Source: JACVRM01 sp963817375
GTDB lineage: Bacteria > Actinomycetota > Thermoleophilia > Gaiellales > Gaiellaceae
Length of the DNA: 64,000 bases
Reading direction: 5' to 3'
Assembly: GCA_963817375.1 (NCBI GenBank)
Contig: CAWFOB010000006.1
Location: 248,001-312,000 of the forward strand
A model generated the notes under the pieces. The model saw only the letters and a program-made list of their open reading frames with translations. It ran no database searches and had not been told where the DNA came from. Below are positions 1 to 8,362 of the stretch, piece after piece. Numbering within the stretch: position 1 is the first letter of the stretch; each line of letters starts with the position of its first letter. The translations under genes were made by a program, and so were the position numbers.

Positions 1-114
1 CGCCGCGAAGACGGGACGATGGTGATCGACTACGAGCACTGCAAGGGCTGCGGCATCTGCGAGGTCGTCTGCCCTGTACGCAACGCGCTCGCGATGGAAG
101 AGGTCGTCGCATGA
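1..114 (+). CDS. porD: 2-oxoacid:ferredoxin oxidoreductase, ferredoxin (delta) subunit, 3' end
   Basis: Only the last 37 codons are inside the window. They contain one complete [4Fe-4S] motif, C-x2-C-x2-C-x3-C-P (starting CKGCGIC), as in the 2[4Fe-4S] ferredoxin-like delta subunit of pyruvate/2-oxoacid:ferredoxin oxidoreductases; the other cluster motif would lie upstream. The stop overlaps the next start (ATGA), so the gene is translationally coupled to porA. The subunit passes electrons from the TPP-bearing beta subunit to soluble ferredoxin. Identity rests on the motif plus the following alpha and beta subunit genes. Confidence 0.85.
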   Translation, partial: RREDGTMVIDYEHCKGCGICEVVCPVRNALAMEEVVA

Positions 115-1268
115 GCGAGCGGCTGCCGCAGGGGCGCGTGGTCATGACCGCGAACGAGGCGGCCGCCTGCGCCGTCGTGCTCGCGCGCGCGCAGGCGATC
201 GCCTGCTACCCGATCACGCCGCAGACGACGATCGTCGAGCGGCTCTCCGAGCTGGTCGCCGGTCGCGACGACGTCGAGTTCGCCAACCTCGAGAGCGAGC
301 ACGCGATGTTCGGCTACGTGATCGCGGCGTCGCGCGCGGGCGTGCGCACCTTCACGGCGACCTCGTCACAGGGCCTCCTCTACGCGCACGAGCAGCTCCA
401 CCGCGCGTCGCGCGAGCGCGTCCCGCTCGTCGCCGTCAACGTCAACCGCGCCGTCTTCGCGCCCTGGAGCATCGAGCCCGACCTCACGGACAGCATGAGC
501 CAGCGCGACACCGGCTGGATCCAGCTGTACTGCTCGTCGGCGCAGGAGGTGCTCGACAGCGTCATCTGCGCCTACCGGATCGCGGAGACCGTGATGCTGC
601 CCGTCATGGTGTGCGCCGAGGGCTTCCTGCTGTCGCACACCACGGAGGTGCTCGACGTCCCGACGCAGGAGACCGTCGACGCGTTCGTGCCCGCGCTGTG
701 CCCGCCCGAGGACTGGCTGCTCGACCCGGAGAGCCCGCATACCTACTCGGCCCTGCCGAACGCTGGTGACTACTACGCGTTCCAGCGGCACGTCGCCGAG
801 GCGATGGACTTCGCCGGCCCCGTCATCGCCGACGTGAGCGCGCAGTTCGGCGCGCTCGTCGGACGCGAGAAGATCGCGTCGGTCGAGCTCGCCGGCAACC
901 GGCGGGCGAGTCGTGCGCTCGTCGTGATCGGGTCGATCGGGGATACCGCCCACGAGCTGCTGGAGACCGACGACGACCTGCTCGTCGTCCGCGTCCACGC
1001 GTACCGGCCGTTCCCGGCCGAGGAGCTTGCGGCCGCGCTCGCGGGCGTCTGCGCCGTCGCGGTCGTCGACCGCGCCGCAGCGTTCGGCTCGCTCGGCCCG
1101 CTCGGCAACGACGTGATGTCGCTCGACCTGCGCCACCTGGACGCGGCCAGGAACTTCGTCTGCGGGCTGGGTGGGGCCGAGGTGACGCCGGAGACCCTGC
1201 GCTGGATGCTCGAGCAGACGCTTTCTGCGCGGTCGCGCGGCCCCGTGTACGTGCCGGAGGGGGTGTAG
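111..1268 (+). CDS. porA: 2-oxoacid:ferredoxin oxidoreductase alpha subunit
   Basis: 385 residues, normal length for a stand-alone alpha subunit. The N-terminal two-thirds is the POR pyrimidine-binding domain (starts near residue 11 with MTANEAAA; CYPITPQT near residue 33; LESEHA and TSSQGL further on). A C-terminal Rossmann-like domain II starts near residue 270 (RALVVIGS). With porB it catalyses CoA-dependent oxidative decarboxylation of pyruvate or a related 2-oxoacid to acyl-CoA, CO2 and reduced ferredoxin, or the reverse. It starts inside the stop of the delta subunit and is followed 2 bp later by porB. The exact 2-oxoacid cannot be read from the sequence; 2-oxoglutarate or branched-chain substrates are alternatives. 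Confidence 0.88.
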   Translation: MSERLPQGRVVMTANEAAACAVVLARAQAIACYPITPQTTIVERLSELVAGRDDVEFANLESEHAMFGYVIAASRAGVRTFTATSSQGLLYAHEQLHRASRERVPLVAVNVNRAVFAPWSIEPDLTDSMSQRDTGWIQLYCSSAQEVLDSVICAYRIAETVMLPVMVCAEGFLLSHTTEVLDVPTQETVDAFVPALCPPEDWLLDPESPHTYSALPNAGDYYAFQRHVAEAMDFAGPVIADVSAQFGALVGREKIASVELAGNRRASRALVVIGSIGDTAHELLETDDDLLVVRVHAYRPFPAEELAAALAGVCAVAVVDRAAAFGSLGPLGNDVMSLDLRHLDAARNFVCGLGGAEVTPETLRWMLEQTLSARSRGPVYVPEGV

Positions 1269-1270
1269 CC

Positions 1271-2179
1271 GTGCCGGCCTGGCTCGACGAGATCGTGGGG
1301 GAGGAGCGGCTCTTGCTTCCCGGCCATGCTGCGTGCGCCGGCTGCGGGCCGGCGATCAACGTGCGCCACGTGCTCGGCGCCCTGACCGCGACGGTGCCCG
1401 AGTCGAAGATCGTGCTGGTGATCCCCGCGTCGTGCTGGACGATCATCGCGGGCGTCTATCCCGTGAACGCGTTCGGCGTCTCCGTTCACCTGACCCCGTT
1501 CGCGTCGGCTGCCGCCGAGGCCTCCGCCATCAAGGCGGCGCTGCGGCTGCGCGGCCACGGCGACGCGACGGTCGTAGTCTGGGGCGGCGACGGCGCCACG
1601 GCGGACATCGGCTTCTCGGGCGTGTCCGCGGCCGCCGAGCGCAACGAGGACATCCTCTACGTCCTGAACGACAACGAGGCGTACATGAACACGGGCGTCC
1701 AGAAGTCAGGCGCCACCCCGGAGGGCGCGTGGACGACGACAACGCCGGCCGGAGCGCCGCGCCGGGGCCAGAAGAAGGAGGTCGCCCGGATCATGGCGGC
1801 GCACGGCGTGCCCTACGTCGCGACGCTGGCGCTCGGCTCGGTGCCGATGCTGCGCGACTTCCGCGCGAAGGTGACGCGCGCGGCCGAGGTCGAGGGCTTC
1901 CGCTTCCTGCAGATCCTCGGCGGCTGCCCGCCCGGCTGGCGCTACGCGACCGACCAGACGACCGAGGTCGCGCGTTTCGCCGTCGAATCGCGCACCTTCC
2001 CGCTCTGGGAGTGCGACCACGGCGAGCTGCGGATCACCTACCAGCCGAAGCACCCCGTCCCGGTCGGCGACTACCTGCGTACGCAGGGCCGCTTCGCCGG
2101 CGTCACCGCGGAAGACGTCGAGGCGATCCAGGCGCACGTGGACGCGCGCTGGGAAGCGTTAGTGGCTGTCAGCCACTAA
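1271..2179 (+). CDS. porB: 2-oxoacid:ferredoxin oxidoreductase beta subunit
   Basis: 302 residues from a GTG start 2 bp after porA. This subunit binds thiamine diphosphate and one [4Fe-4S] cluster: GHAACAGCGPA near residue 17 carries the paired cysteines, and GGDGATADIGFSG (about residues 106-118) with the downstream NDNEAYMNTG is the TPP/Mg2+ loop typical of PorB. The last codons lie inside a perfect 13-bp-stem hairpin. The stop overlaps the convergent proline dehydrogenase stop by 4 bp. Confidence 0.9.
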   Translation: MPAWLDEIVGEERLLLPGHAACAGCGPAINVRHVLGALTATVPESKIVLVIPASCWTIIAGVYPVNAFGVSVHLTPFASAAAEASAIKAALRLRGHGDATVVVWGGDGATADIGFSGVSAAAERNEDILYVLNDNEAYMNTGVQKSGATPEGAWTTTTPAGAPRRGQKKEVARIMAAHGVPYVATLALGSVPMLRDFRAKVTRAAEVEGFRFLQILGGCPPGWRYATDQTTEVARFAVESRTFPLWECDHGELRITYQPKHPVPVGDYLRTQGRFAGVTAEDVEAIQAHVDARWEALVAVSH

Positions 2180-2183
2180 CGCT
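2155..2183. terminator. Bidirectional hairpin between convergent porB and proline dehydrogenase
   Basis: Perfect inverted repeat: 13-bp arms at 2155-2167 and 2171-2183 with a 3-nt loop GTC. It contains the stop codons of both convergent genes and encodes the last residues of porB. The central 21 bases, 2159-2179, recur exactly at 4119-4139, also between two convergent genes. There is no U-tract, so termination is inferred from position and stem stability. Confidence 0.65.
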
Positions 2184-3084
2184 GGACGACGTTCTTCGCG
2201 AAGAAGAGGACGTTGGCCGGCCGCTCGGCCAGGCGGCGCATCAGGTACGGGTACCACTGCGGCCCGAACGGCGTCGCGACGAGCACCTTGAACCCGCGCG
2301 CGACGAGGTCGAGCTGCAGCTGCGGGCGCACGCCGAAGAGCATCTGGAACTCGAAGCGGTCGGTCGGGTAGCCGAGTGCGATCGTGTGGTCGATCAGCGA
2401 CTCGTCGTGCGTCGCGACGGCGACGTAGGCACCGCCGGAGAGCGCGTGCTCGAGCACGTCGCGATAGGCCTGGTCGACGTCGGCCTTGTGCGGGTAGGCG
2501 ATTGCCTCCGGCTCGAGATACGCGCCTTTCACCAGCCGCAGGTTGGGCGCGAGCGGCAGCAGCTCGTCCAGGTCGCTCGGTGTCCGGTACAGGTACGCCT
2601 GCAGGACGCAGCCGACGTTGTCGTGGCCCCCTTCGCGGAGGCGCCGGTACGTGCGCAGCGTCGCGTCGACGACCGCGGACTGCTCCATGTCGATCCGCAC
2701 CGAGTTGCCGAGCGAGGCGGCATGGGCCACGACCGCGCCGACGTTCTCGAACGCGAGCTCCTCGTCGATCAGCAGGCCGAGGTGCGTCAGCTTCAACGCG
2801 ACGTTCGCGCGCAGCTCGTGCTCGGCGATGCGGTCGAGCACCTCTCGGTAGGCGGCGACGACGTCGAGGGTCTCGTCGCGGGTCGTGACGTCCTCCCCGA
2901 GCAGCGTCGTGTTCGCGTACAGCCCCTTCGCATTCAGTGCGGCCAGCGTGTCGAGGCAGGCGCCCAGCGTCTCGCCGGCGACGAAGCGCGAGGCGCCGAG
3001 CCGCATGCCGTAGCGGCTCATGAAGCCGCGGACGCCGCGGTTGGTGGCGGTCACGAGAATCGCCTTGCGGCCGAGATCCTGCAC
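2176..3084 (-). CDS. Proline dehydrogenase
   Basis: 302 residues from a GTG start, the usual length of monofunctional bacterial ProDH. It is a (beta-alpha)8 flavoenzyme that oxidises L-proline to pyrroline-5-carboxylate with FAD. Recognisable elements: NVALKLTHLGL, SVRIDMEQS (FAD/substrate-binding strands), VLQAYLYRT, LRLVKGAYLEPE, VAVATHDE and the C-terminal YLMRRLAERPAN segment with the paired arginines that bind the proline carboxylate. No P5C dehydrogenase is adjacent. It is divergent from the sigma factor at 3138 across 53 bp, which must hold both promoters. Confidence 0.9.
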   Translation of the reverse strand: MQDLGRKAILVTATNRGVRGFMSRYGMRLGASRFVAGETLGACLDTLAALNAKGLYANTTLLGEDVTTRDETLDVVAAYREVLDRIAEHELRANVALKLTHLGLLIDEELAFENVGAVVAHAASLGNSVRIDMEQSAVVDATLRTYRRLREGGHDNVGCVLQAYLYRTPSDLDELLPLAPNLRLVKGAYLEPEAIAYPHKADVDQAYRDVLEHALSGGAYVAVATHDESLIDHTIALGYPTDRFEFQMLFGVRPQLQLDLVARGFKVLVATPFGPQWYPYLMRRLAERPANVLFFAKNVVQR

Positions 3085-3137
3085 GCCACGACGCTAACCG
3101 ATGAGATTTCTCTGGGCGGGCAGTCTGAGCCTCTAGA

Positions 3138-4112
3138 GTGACCGCCGTGGCGACCACCGCGCACCCGGGCCTCGAGACCCAGCTCGAGGACTACCGGCGC
3201 GAGCTGACCGCGTACTGCTACCGCATGCTCGGCTCGCCGTTCGAGGCCGAGGACGCGGTCCAGGACACGATGGTGCGCGCCTGGCGCTCCCTCGACCGCT
3301 TCGAGGGCCGCGCGGCGCTGCGCTCCTGGCTCTACCGGATCGCGACGAACGTCTGCCTGGACATGCTCTCCGGCCGCGAGCGGCGCGCACGGCCGATGGA
3401 CCTCGGCCCCGCGCGCGAGCCGGTGATCGAGAACCTGTGCACGCTCGCCGAGGTGACCTGGATCGAGCCGCTGCCGACCGACCCGGCCGAGCTGACCGAG
3501 TCGCGCGAGACCGTGCGCCTCGCGTTCGTGGCCGCGCTCCAGCACCTGCCGCCGCGCCAGCGCGCGGCGCTGATCCTGTGCGAGGTGCTGAAGTGGAAGG
3601 CGAGCGAGGCGGCGGAGCTGCTCGAGACGAGCGTCGCCTCGGTGAACAGCGCGCTCCAGCGGGCGCGCGCGACGCTCGACGCGACCGACCTGACCGCCGC
3701 GGGCACCTCGGCGGAGCTGACGGACGACGACCGCGACCTGCTCGCCCGCTACGTGGCCGCCTTCGAGGCCTACGACATCGACCGCCTCACCGAGGTCCTG
3801 CACGAGGACGCGCAGCAGTCGATGCCGCCGTACGACCTCTGGCTGCGCGGCCGCGACGACGTCTTCACGTGGTGGTTCGGCCCGGGCATCGGCTGCAAGG
3901 GGTCGAAGGTGATCCCGACACCGGACCTGATGGCCAACGGCTCGCCCGCGTACGGCCAGTACAAGCCGGCCGCCGATGGCGGCTACGAGCCGTGGGCGCT
4001 CCAGGTCGTGGAGCTCCGCAAGGGCAAGGTCGGTGAGATCACGTTCTTCCTCGACACCGACCGGATCTTCCCGCTCTTCGGGCTGCCGCCGCGCCTCGAG
4101 GCCGCCGCCTAG
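3138..4112 (+). CDS. ECF RNA polymerase sigma factor with C-terminal SnoaL-like domain
   Basis: 324 residues. Sigma region 2 lies at about 20-85 (YCYRMLGS, EAEDAVQDTMVRAWRSLDRF, WLYRIATNVCLD). Region 4 lies at about 130-185 (LPPRQRAALILCEVL, ASEAAELLETSVASVNSALQRAR). A SnoaL/NTF2-like domain of about 120 residues follows (YVAAFEAYDIDRLTEVLHEDA onward). This matches the actinobacterial ECF group with a built-in C-terminal ligand-type domain (SigG/SigJ-like), where the tail is thought to replace a separate anti-sigma factor; none is encoded next door. Start is GTG at 3138, with a second GTG at 3147. The 3' end faces the STAS gene across a hairpin. Confidence 0.85.
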   Translation: MTAVATTAHPGLETQLEDYRRELTAYCYRMLGSPFEAEDAVQDTMVRAWRSLDRFEGRAALRSWLYRIATNVCLDMLSGRERRARPMDLGPAREPVIENLCTLAEVTWIEPLPTDPAELTESRETVRLAFVAALQHLPPRQRAALILCEVLKWKASEAAELLETSVASVNSALQRARATLDATDLTAAGTSAELTDDDRDLLARYVAAFEAYDIDRLTEVLHEDAQQSMPPYDLWLRGRDDVFTWWFGPGIGCKGSKVIPTPDLMANGSPAYGQYKPAADGGYEPWALQVVELRKGKVGEITFFLDTDRIFPLFGLPPRLEAAA

Positions 4113-4118
4113 CCTGAC

Positions 4119-4139
4119 TTAGTGGCTGTCAGCCACTAA
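4119..4139. terminator. Second copy of the 21-bp palindrome between convergent genes
   Basis: TTAGTGGCT - GTC - AGCCACTAA, 9-bp arms and the same loop as in the 2155-2183 hairpin. It sits 7 bp after the sigma factor stop and 8 bp before the STAS stop (as read on +). Shared position at convergent ends suggests a bidirectional terminator belonging to a repeated genomic family. Confidence 0.6.
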
Positions 4140-4146
4140 CTCTGGG

Positions 4147-4419
4147 TTAGGAGACGACGTCGTTCAGCCCCATGAAGGCGACGAGCTGGCGGAGCTCCGG
4201 CGATGCGTTGCGCAGCCGGATCAAGCAGCCCGCCCGCCTCGCCGCCATCTGCAGGCGCGCCAGCGCGTCGACCGTGACCGCGTCTGACGGCACGTCGGCC
4301 ACGTCGCACCAGGCGACCTCGCCGTGTGCGGAAGAGAGGAGCCCGCAGATACGTTCGCACAGACCAGGAAGGTCGGCGCGGGCGATCGGGCCGCGCACGG
4401 AGAACTGCGACTCGATCAT
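4147..4419 (-). CDS. STAS domain protein (anti-sigma factor antagonist-like)
   Basis: 90 residues from ATG 4419 (an in-frame GTG is at 4422). It shows a STAS-like pattern: a strand with the central aspartate region CDVADVPSDAVTVDALARLQMAARRAGC, then LIRLRNASPELRQLVAFMGL, the usual helix-strand-helix finish of SpoIIAA/MlaB-like proteins. The canonical phosphorylatable Ser/Thr after the D-strand is not obvious (DAVTVDAL: Thr is the candidate). The role is probably in a sigma/anti-sigma partner switch or as an MlaB-type accessory. The convergent ECF gene is a neighbour but not a proven partner. Confidence 0.65.
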   Translation of the reverse strand: MIESQFSVRGPIARADLPGLCERICGLLSSAHGEVAWCDVADVPSDAVTVDALARLQMAARRAGCLIRLRNASPELRQLVAFMGLNDVVS

Positions 4420-4530
4420 CACCCGATTTGACGCCCGTTCGCCGGAAAAATCATCGGTTCCGGGCGCGACCGATGAGTTCGGGGTTTGGGCTCGGTCGAA
4501 GCCGGTGACCGACGAGAAAGGACCCCGACG

Positions 4531-5973
4531 ATGACCATCGCAGACACCCGCGCAAAATGGCTCGCTCTCGCAGTCCTCTGCCTGGGGGACCTGATGATCG
4601 TGCTCGACGTCTCGATCGTGAACGTCGCGCTCCCGTCGATCCGCGAGGACCTCGGGTTCTCGCAGGAGTCGCTGGCGTGGGTGCTCAACGCGTACACGAT
4701 CACCTTCGGTGGGTTCCTGCTCCTCGGCGGCCGTCTCGGCGACCTGTTCGGCCAGCGCCGCCTCTTCCTCGGCGGGATGACGCTGTTCACGCTCGCGTCG
4801 GCCGTGTGCGGCCTCGCCCAGTCGCAGGGCGCGCTCGTCGTCGCGCGTGCGGTTCAAGGCGTCGGCGGCGCAGTCGTCTCGGCCGTGGCCCTCGCGCTGA
4901 TCATGCGGCTGTTCACCGAGCCGGGCGAGCGCGCGAAGGCGATGGGCTTCTTCGGCTTCGTGATGGCAGCCGGTGGCAGCATCGGCGTCCTGCTCGGCGG
5001 CGTGATCGTCGACCTCACCGACTGGCACTGGATCTTCCTGGTCAACGTCCCGATCGGGATCGCGGTCTTCGCGCTCACGCTGGCGCTGATCCCGGGCGCG
5101 TTCGAGCGGGCGGAGTCCCGCCGGGTGGACATCGCCGGCGCGATCACCGTGACCGCGGCGCTGATGATCGCCGTCTATGCCGTGGTCAAGGGCAACGACG
5201 CCGGCTGGCTCGGCTTCCAGACGCTCGGCCTGCTCGCGCTCAGCGCGGCGCTGTTCGGGACCTTTTTGCTGATCGAGTCGCGCTTCCCGGCACCGCTCGT
5301 GCCGCTGCGGCTCTTCCGGCTGCGCAACCTGAGCACCGCGAGCGTCGTCGGGATCCTCTGGTCGGCGGCCATGTTCGGCCTCTTCTTCCTCGCCGCGCAG
5401 TACCTCCAGCTCGTGCTGGGGTACAGCCCGCTGCAGGTCGGCCTCTCGTTCCTGCCGGCCAACCTGATCATGGGCGTCTTCTCCGTCGGGCTCTCGGCGA
5501 AGGTGGTCATGCGCTTCGGGATCAAGACGCCGACGGTGGTCGGGATGTCGCTGATCTCCGCCGGCCTGCTCCTCTTCGCGCGCGCGGCCACCGACGGCAT
5601 GTTCGCCGTCGACGTGCTGCCCGCGATGATCGTCATCGGCTTCGGGATCGGCCTCGCGTTCAATCCGGTGCTACTGGCCGCGATGAGCGACGTGGAGCCG
5701 AGCGAGTCGGGGCTGGCGTCCGGCGTCGCGAACACCGCGTTCATGATGGGCGGCGCGCTCGGGCTCGCCGTGCTCGCCAGCGCGGCCGCCTCCCGCACGA
5801 ACAGCCTCGAGAGCTCGGGCTCGAGCCACGCGGCTGCGCTCACCGGCGGCTACCACGTCGCGTTCCTCCTCGGAGCCGTCTTCGCGGCGGCGGCCGCGGC
5901 GGTGGCGGCGAAGTTCCTGCGGGTCGAGCACGCGCCGGCCCCGGACGAGGCGCCGGCATACGACTCGGCCTGA
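4531..5973 (+). CDS. MFS transporter, DHA2 (EmrB/QacA) family
   Basis: 480 residues from ATG 4531, chosen because a GAAAGGA ribosome site lies just upstream and the membrane domain starts at once (KWLALAVLCLGDLMIVLDVSIVNVALP). About 14 hydrophobic segments. Motif A is GGRLGDLFGQRR near residue 66, and the motif C-like GGSIGVLLGG lies near residue 150, typical of drug:H+ antiporters. Likely a multidrug or metabolite exporter in the cytoplasmic membrane; substrate unknown. No adjacent TetR. It reads into the histidine kinase with a 20-bp gap, so the two may be cotranscribed. Confidence 0.88.
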   Translation: MTIADTRAKWLALAVLCLGDLMIVLDVSIVNVALPSIREDLGFSQESLAWVLNAYTITFGGFLLLGGRLGDLFGQRRLFLGGMTLFTLASAVCGLAQSQGALVVARAVQGVGGAVVSAVALALIMRLFTEPGERAKAMGFFGFVMAAGGSIGVLLGGVIVDLTDWHWIFLVNVPIGIAVFALTLALIPGAFERAESRRVDIAGAITVTAALMIAVYAVVKGNDAGWLGFQTLGLLALSAALFGTFLLIESRFPAPLVPLRLFRLRNLSTASVVGILWSAAMFGLFFLAAQYLQLVLGYSPLQVGLSFLPANLIMGVFSVGLSAKVVMRFGIKTPTVVGMSLISAGLLLFARAATDGMFAVDVLPAMIVIGFGIGLAFNPVLLAAMSDVEPSESGLASGVANTAFMMGGALGLAVLASAAASRTNSLESSGSSHAAALTGGYHVAFLLGAVFAAAAAAVAAKFLRVEHAPAPDEAPAYDSA

Positions 5974-5993
5974 TCGGCGGTAACAATGCCGGG

Positions 5994-7655
5994 ATGCAGC
6001 ACGAGCTCGGCGGCGACGCCGAACGGCTCCAGCGGCTCCAGGCGCTGACCGACGCTGCTCTCGCGCACCTGACGCTCGACGACCTGCTCGACGCGCTGCT
6101 GCTGCGCACCCGCGACCTGCTGCGCGTCGACACCTGCGCGATCCTGCTGCTCGACGAGGAGACGAGCGAGCTGGTCGCGCGCGCGGCGGTGGGGATCGAG
6201 GAGGAGGTCGAGGCGGGTGTTCGGATCCCGGTCGGCCGCGGCTTCGCCGGGCGCGTTGCGGCGGCCAAGGAGCCCGTGATCCTCGACGACGTCGACCACG
6301 CCGACGTGCTCAACCCGATCCTGCGGCAGAAGGGCATCAAGTCGATGGTCGGCGTGCCGCTGCTCGTGACCGGCGACGTGATCGGCGTCGTCCACGTCGG
6401 CTCGCTGACGCCGCGCGAGTTCGGCGCGCAGGAGGTAGAGCTGCTCCAGCTCGCCGGCGACCGCGCCTCGGTCGCGATCGAGCACGCCCGCCTCTTCGAG
6501 GCGGAGCGCAGCGCGCGCGAGCGCATCGAGAACGTGCAGGCGGTCACGGACGCGGCGCTGGCGCACCTCGATCTCGACGAGCTGCTCGGAGTGCTGCTCC
6601 CGAGAATCCGCGACATCCTGCACGCGGACACGTGCGTCGTCCTGCTATCCGACGTGGGCGGCCAGGAGCTGGTGGCGCGCGCCGCGGTCGGGCTGGAGGA
6701 GGAGGTCGAGGCCGGCGTGCGCATCCCCATGGGCCGCGGCTTCGCGGGCCGCATCGCGGCGGGCAAGCGGCCGGTCATCCTCGACGATGTCGACACCGCC
6801 GACGTGCTCAACCCGTTCCTCCGGAAGAAGGGCATGAAGTCGATGGCCGGCGTCCCGCTGTTGGCCGGCGGCAAGGCGATCGGCGTGCTCCACGTGGGCA
6901 CGCTCGTCCACCGCCGCTTCACGCCGTCTGACGTCGAGCTGCTACAGCTCATGTCCGAGCGCGTCGCGCTTGCGATCGAGCGCGCGCAGGTCTACGAGCA
7001 GGCGATCCTGCTCGACCAGCTCAAGCTCAACTTCGTCGCCATCGCGTCGCATGAGCTGCGTACGCCGACGGCAGCGGTGTACGGCGCGCTCGTCACCATC
7101 CGCGCCCGCGACCTGCCGGAGGAGACGCGCGAACAGCTGATCGACGTGGCGTACGAGCAGTCGGATCGCCTGCGCCGGCTGCTCGAGCAGTTGCTCGACC
7201 TCTCGAGGCTGGATGCCGAGGCGATCAGCGTCTCGCCGCGGCCGCTCGTGCTCCGGCGCGTGCTCCGTGACATCGTGGACGCGGCCTTCGCCGAGGAGGT
7301 GCAGGTCGACGTCGACGTCTCGCCTGACCTCGCCGCCGTGGCCGACCCGCTCGTGCTCGAGCGCGTGGTCTCCAACCTGCTGACGAACGCCGTCAGCCAC
7401 GGCGCCCCGCCGGTCACCGTCACCGCCGAGCAGCGCGACCGCCACCTCCGCGTCTCGGTCGAGGACGCGGGCGGCGGAGTGCCCGAGGACCTGCGCTCAC
7501 GGCTGTTCGACCGCTTCGCGCGCGGCGATACCGACCGGGGCAGCGGCCTCGGCCTCGCGATCGCGCGGACCTACGCCAAGGCGCACGGCGGCGATCTGGT
7601 CTACCACCCGCTCGAGCACGGCACCCGCTTCGAGCTGATCGTGCCCCAGGACTGA
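5994..7655 (+). CDS. Sensor histidine kinase with two tandem GAF domains
   Basis: 553 residues from ATG 5994. The open frame extends far upstream but overlaps the transporter, so this start is preferred. Two GAF domains (about 20-165 and 195-335) repeat almost the same sequence (LVARAAVG.EEEVEAGVRIP, GRGFAGR, PVILDDVD.ADVLNP). HisKA follows with His353 in ASHELRTP, then HATPase with NLLTNAVSHG, DAGGGVP and GSGLGLAIAR. No membrane segment, so probably a soluble sensor. Its response regulator is not adjacent. The stop shares bases with the next start (TGATG). Confidence 0.9.
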   Translation: MQHELGGDAERLQRLQALTDAALAHLTLDDLLDALLLRTRDLLRVDTCAILLLDEETSELVARAAVGIEEEVEAGVRIPVGRGFAGRVAAAKEPVILDDVDHADVLNPILRQKGIKSMVGVPLLVTGDVIGVVHVGSLTPREFGAQEVELLQLAGDRASVAIEHARLFEAERSARERIENVQAVTDAALAHLDLDELLGVLLPRIRDILHADTCVVLLSDVGGQELVARAAVGLEEEVEAGVRIPMGRGFAGRIAAGKRPVILDDVDTADVLNPFLRKKGMKSMAGVPLLAGGKAIGVLHVGTLVHRRFTPSDVELLQLMSERVALAIERAQVYEQAILLDQLKLNFVAIASHELRTPTAAVYGALVTIRARDLPEETREQLIDVAYEQSDRLRRLLEQLLDLSRLDAEAISVSPRPLVLRRVLRDIVDAAFAEEVQVDVDVSPDLAAVADPLVLERVVSNLLTNAVSHGAPPVTVTAEQRDRHLRVSVEDAGGGVPEDLRSRLFDRFARGDTDRGSGLGLAIARTYAKAHGGDLVYHPLEHGTRFELIVPQD

Positions 7656-8329
7656 TGCACGTCCGCTGGTTCGGCCAGTCCGCGTTCCTGCTCGAAGGCG
7701 AGCAGTCGGTCATGATCGACCCGTTCGGCGACATGCGCGAGCGGGCCGCCGGGCGCGGGCTCGAGTTCCTGTACCCGCCGATCGTCGACGTGGACGCCGA
7801 CCTGCTGCTCGTCACGCACGAGCACTTCGACCACAATGGCGTGGAGGCTGTGGCCGGCGACCCGGTCGTCATCCGTTCGACGGCCGGCCGGCTCGAGTCG
7901 CCGGTCGGCGAGGTGGTCGCGGTCGCGTCCGAGCACGACGCGCGTGCCGGGACGGAGCGCGGTCCGAACACGATCTTCTGCTTCACGCTCGACGGCCTGC
8001 GCGTCTGCCACTTCGGCGACTTCGGCCAGGCGGAGCTGCGCCCCGAGCAGGCGGCGGCGATCGGCGAGGTCGACCTGCTCTTCGTGCCGGTCGGCGGCCA
8101 GGCGACGATCGACGGGGCAGCCGCGGCAACGATCGTGCGGCAGCTGCAGCCGCGCGTCGCTGTGCCCATGCACTACCGGAATGTGGCCGTGAACTTCCTG
8201 GAGCCGCCCGACAGCTTCTACGAGGCGTTCGGCGGCGCCGTGGCGCAGCTGCCGCGGCCCGAGCTCGTCGTCGACGAGCACCTCGGCGACGAGACCGTCG
8301 TGGTCGTGCCAGCGCCCCCGCTGGCATAG
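7655..8329 (+). CDS. MBL-fold metal-dependent hydrolase
   Basis: 224 residues. The metallo-beta-lactamase fold is shown by the N-terminal VRWFGQSAFLL and IDPFGD, the zinc motif THEHFDHNG (HxHxDH type) near residue 55, HFGDFGQ near 115 and the late histidine in VPMHYRN near 170. This is the UlaG/UPF0173-like class (beta-lactamase superfamily domain 3) of small cytoplasmic hydrolases; the substrate is not inferable. Translation is coupled to the histidine kinase. Confidence 0.85.
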   Translation: MHVRWFGQSAFLLEGEQSVMIDPFGDMRERAAGRGLEFLYPPIVDVDADLLLVTHEHFDHNGVEAVAGDPVVIRSTAGRLESPVGEVVAVASEHDARAGTERGPNTIFCFTLDGLRVCHFGDFGQAELRPEQAAAIGEVDLLFVPVGGQATIDGAAAATIVRQLQPRVAVPMHYRNVAVNFLEPPDSFYEAFGGAVAQLPRPELVVDEHLGDETVVVVPAPPLA

Positions 8330-8362
8330 AGACAGCCGCCGCGCTCCCTATCGTTCGGCTCC

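Noticed and set aside
4557..5993. Upstream extension of the GAF histidine kinase frame to over 1000 codons
   Set aside because: The extra N-terminal part overlaps the MFS transporter in another frame and is Arg/Pro-rich noise; ATG 5994 gives a normal kinase.
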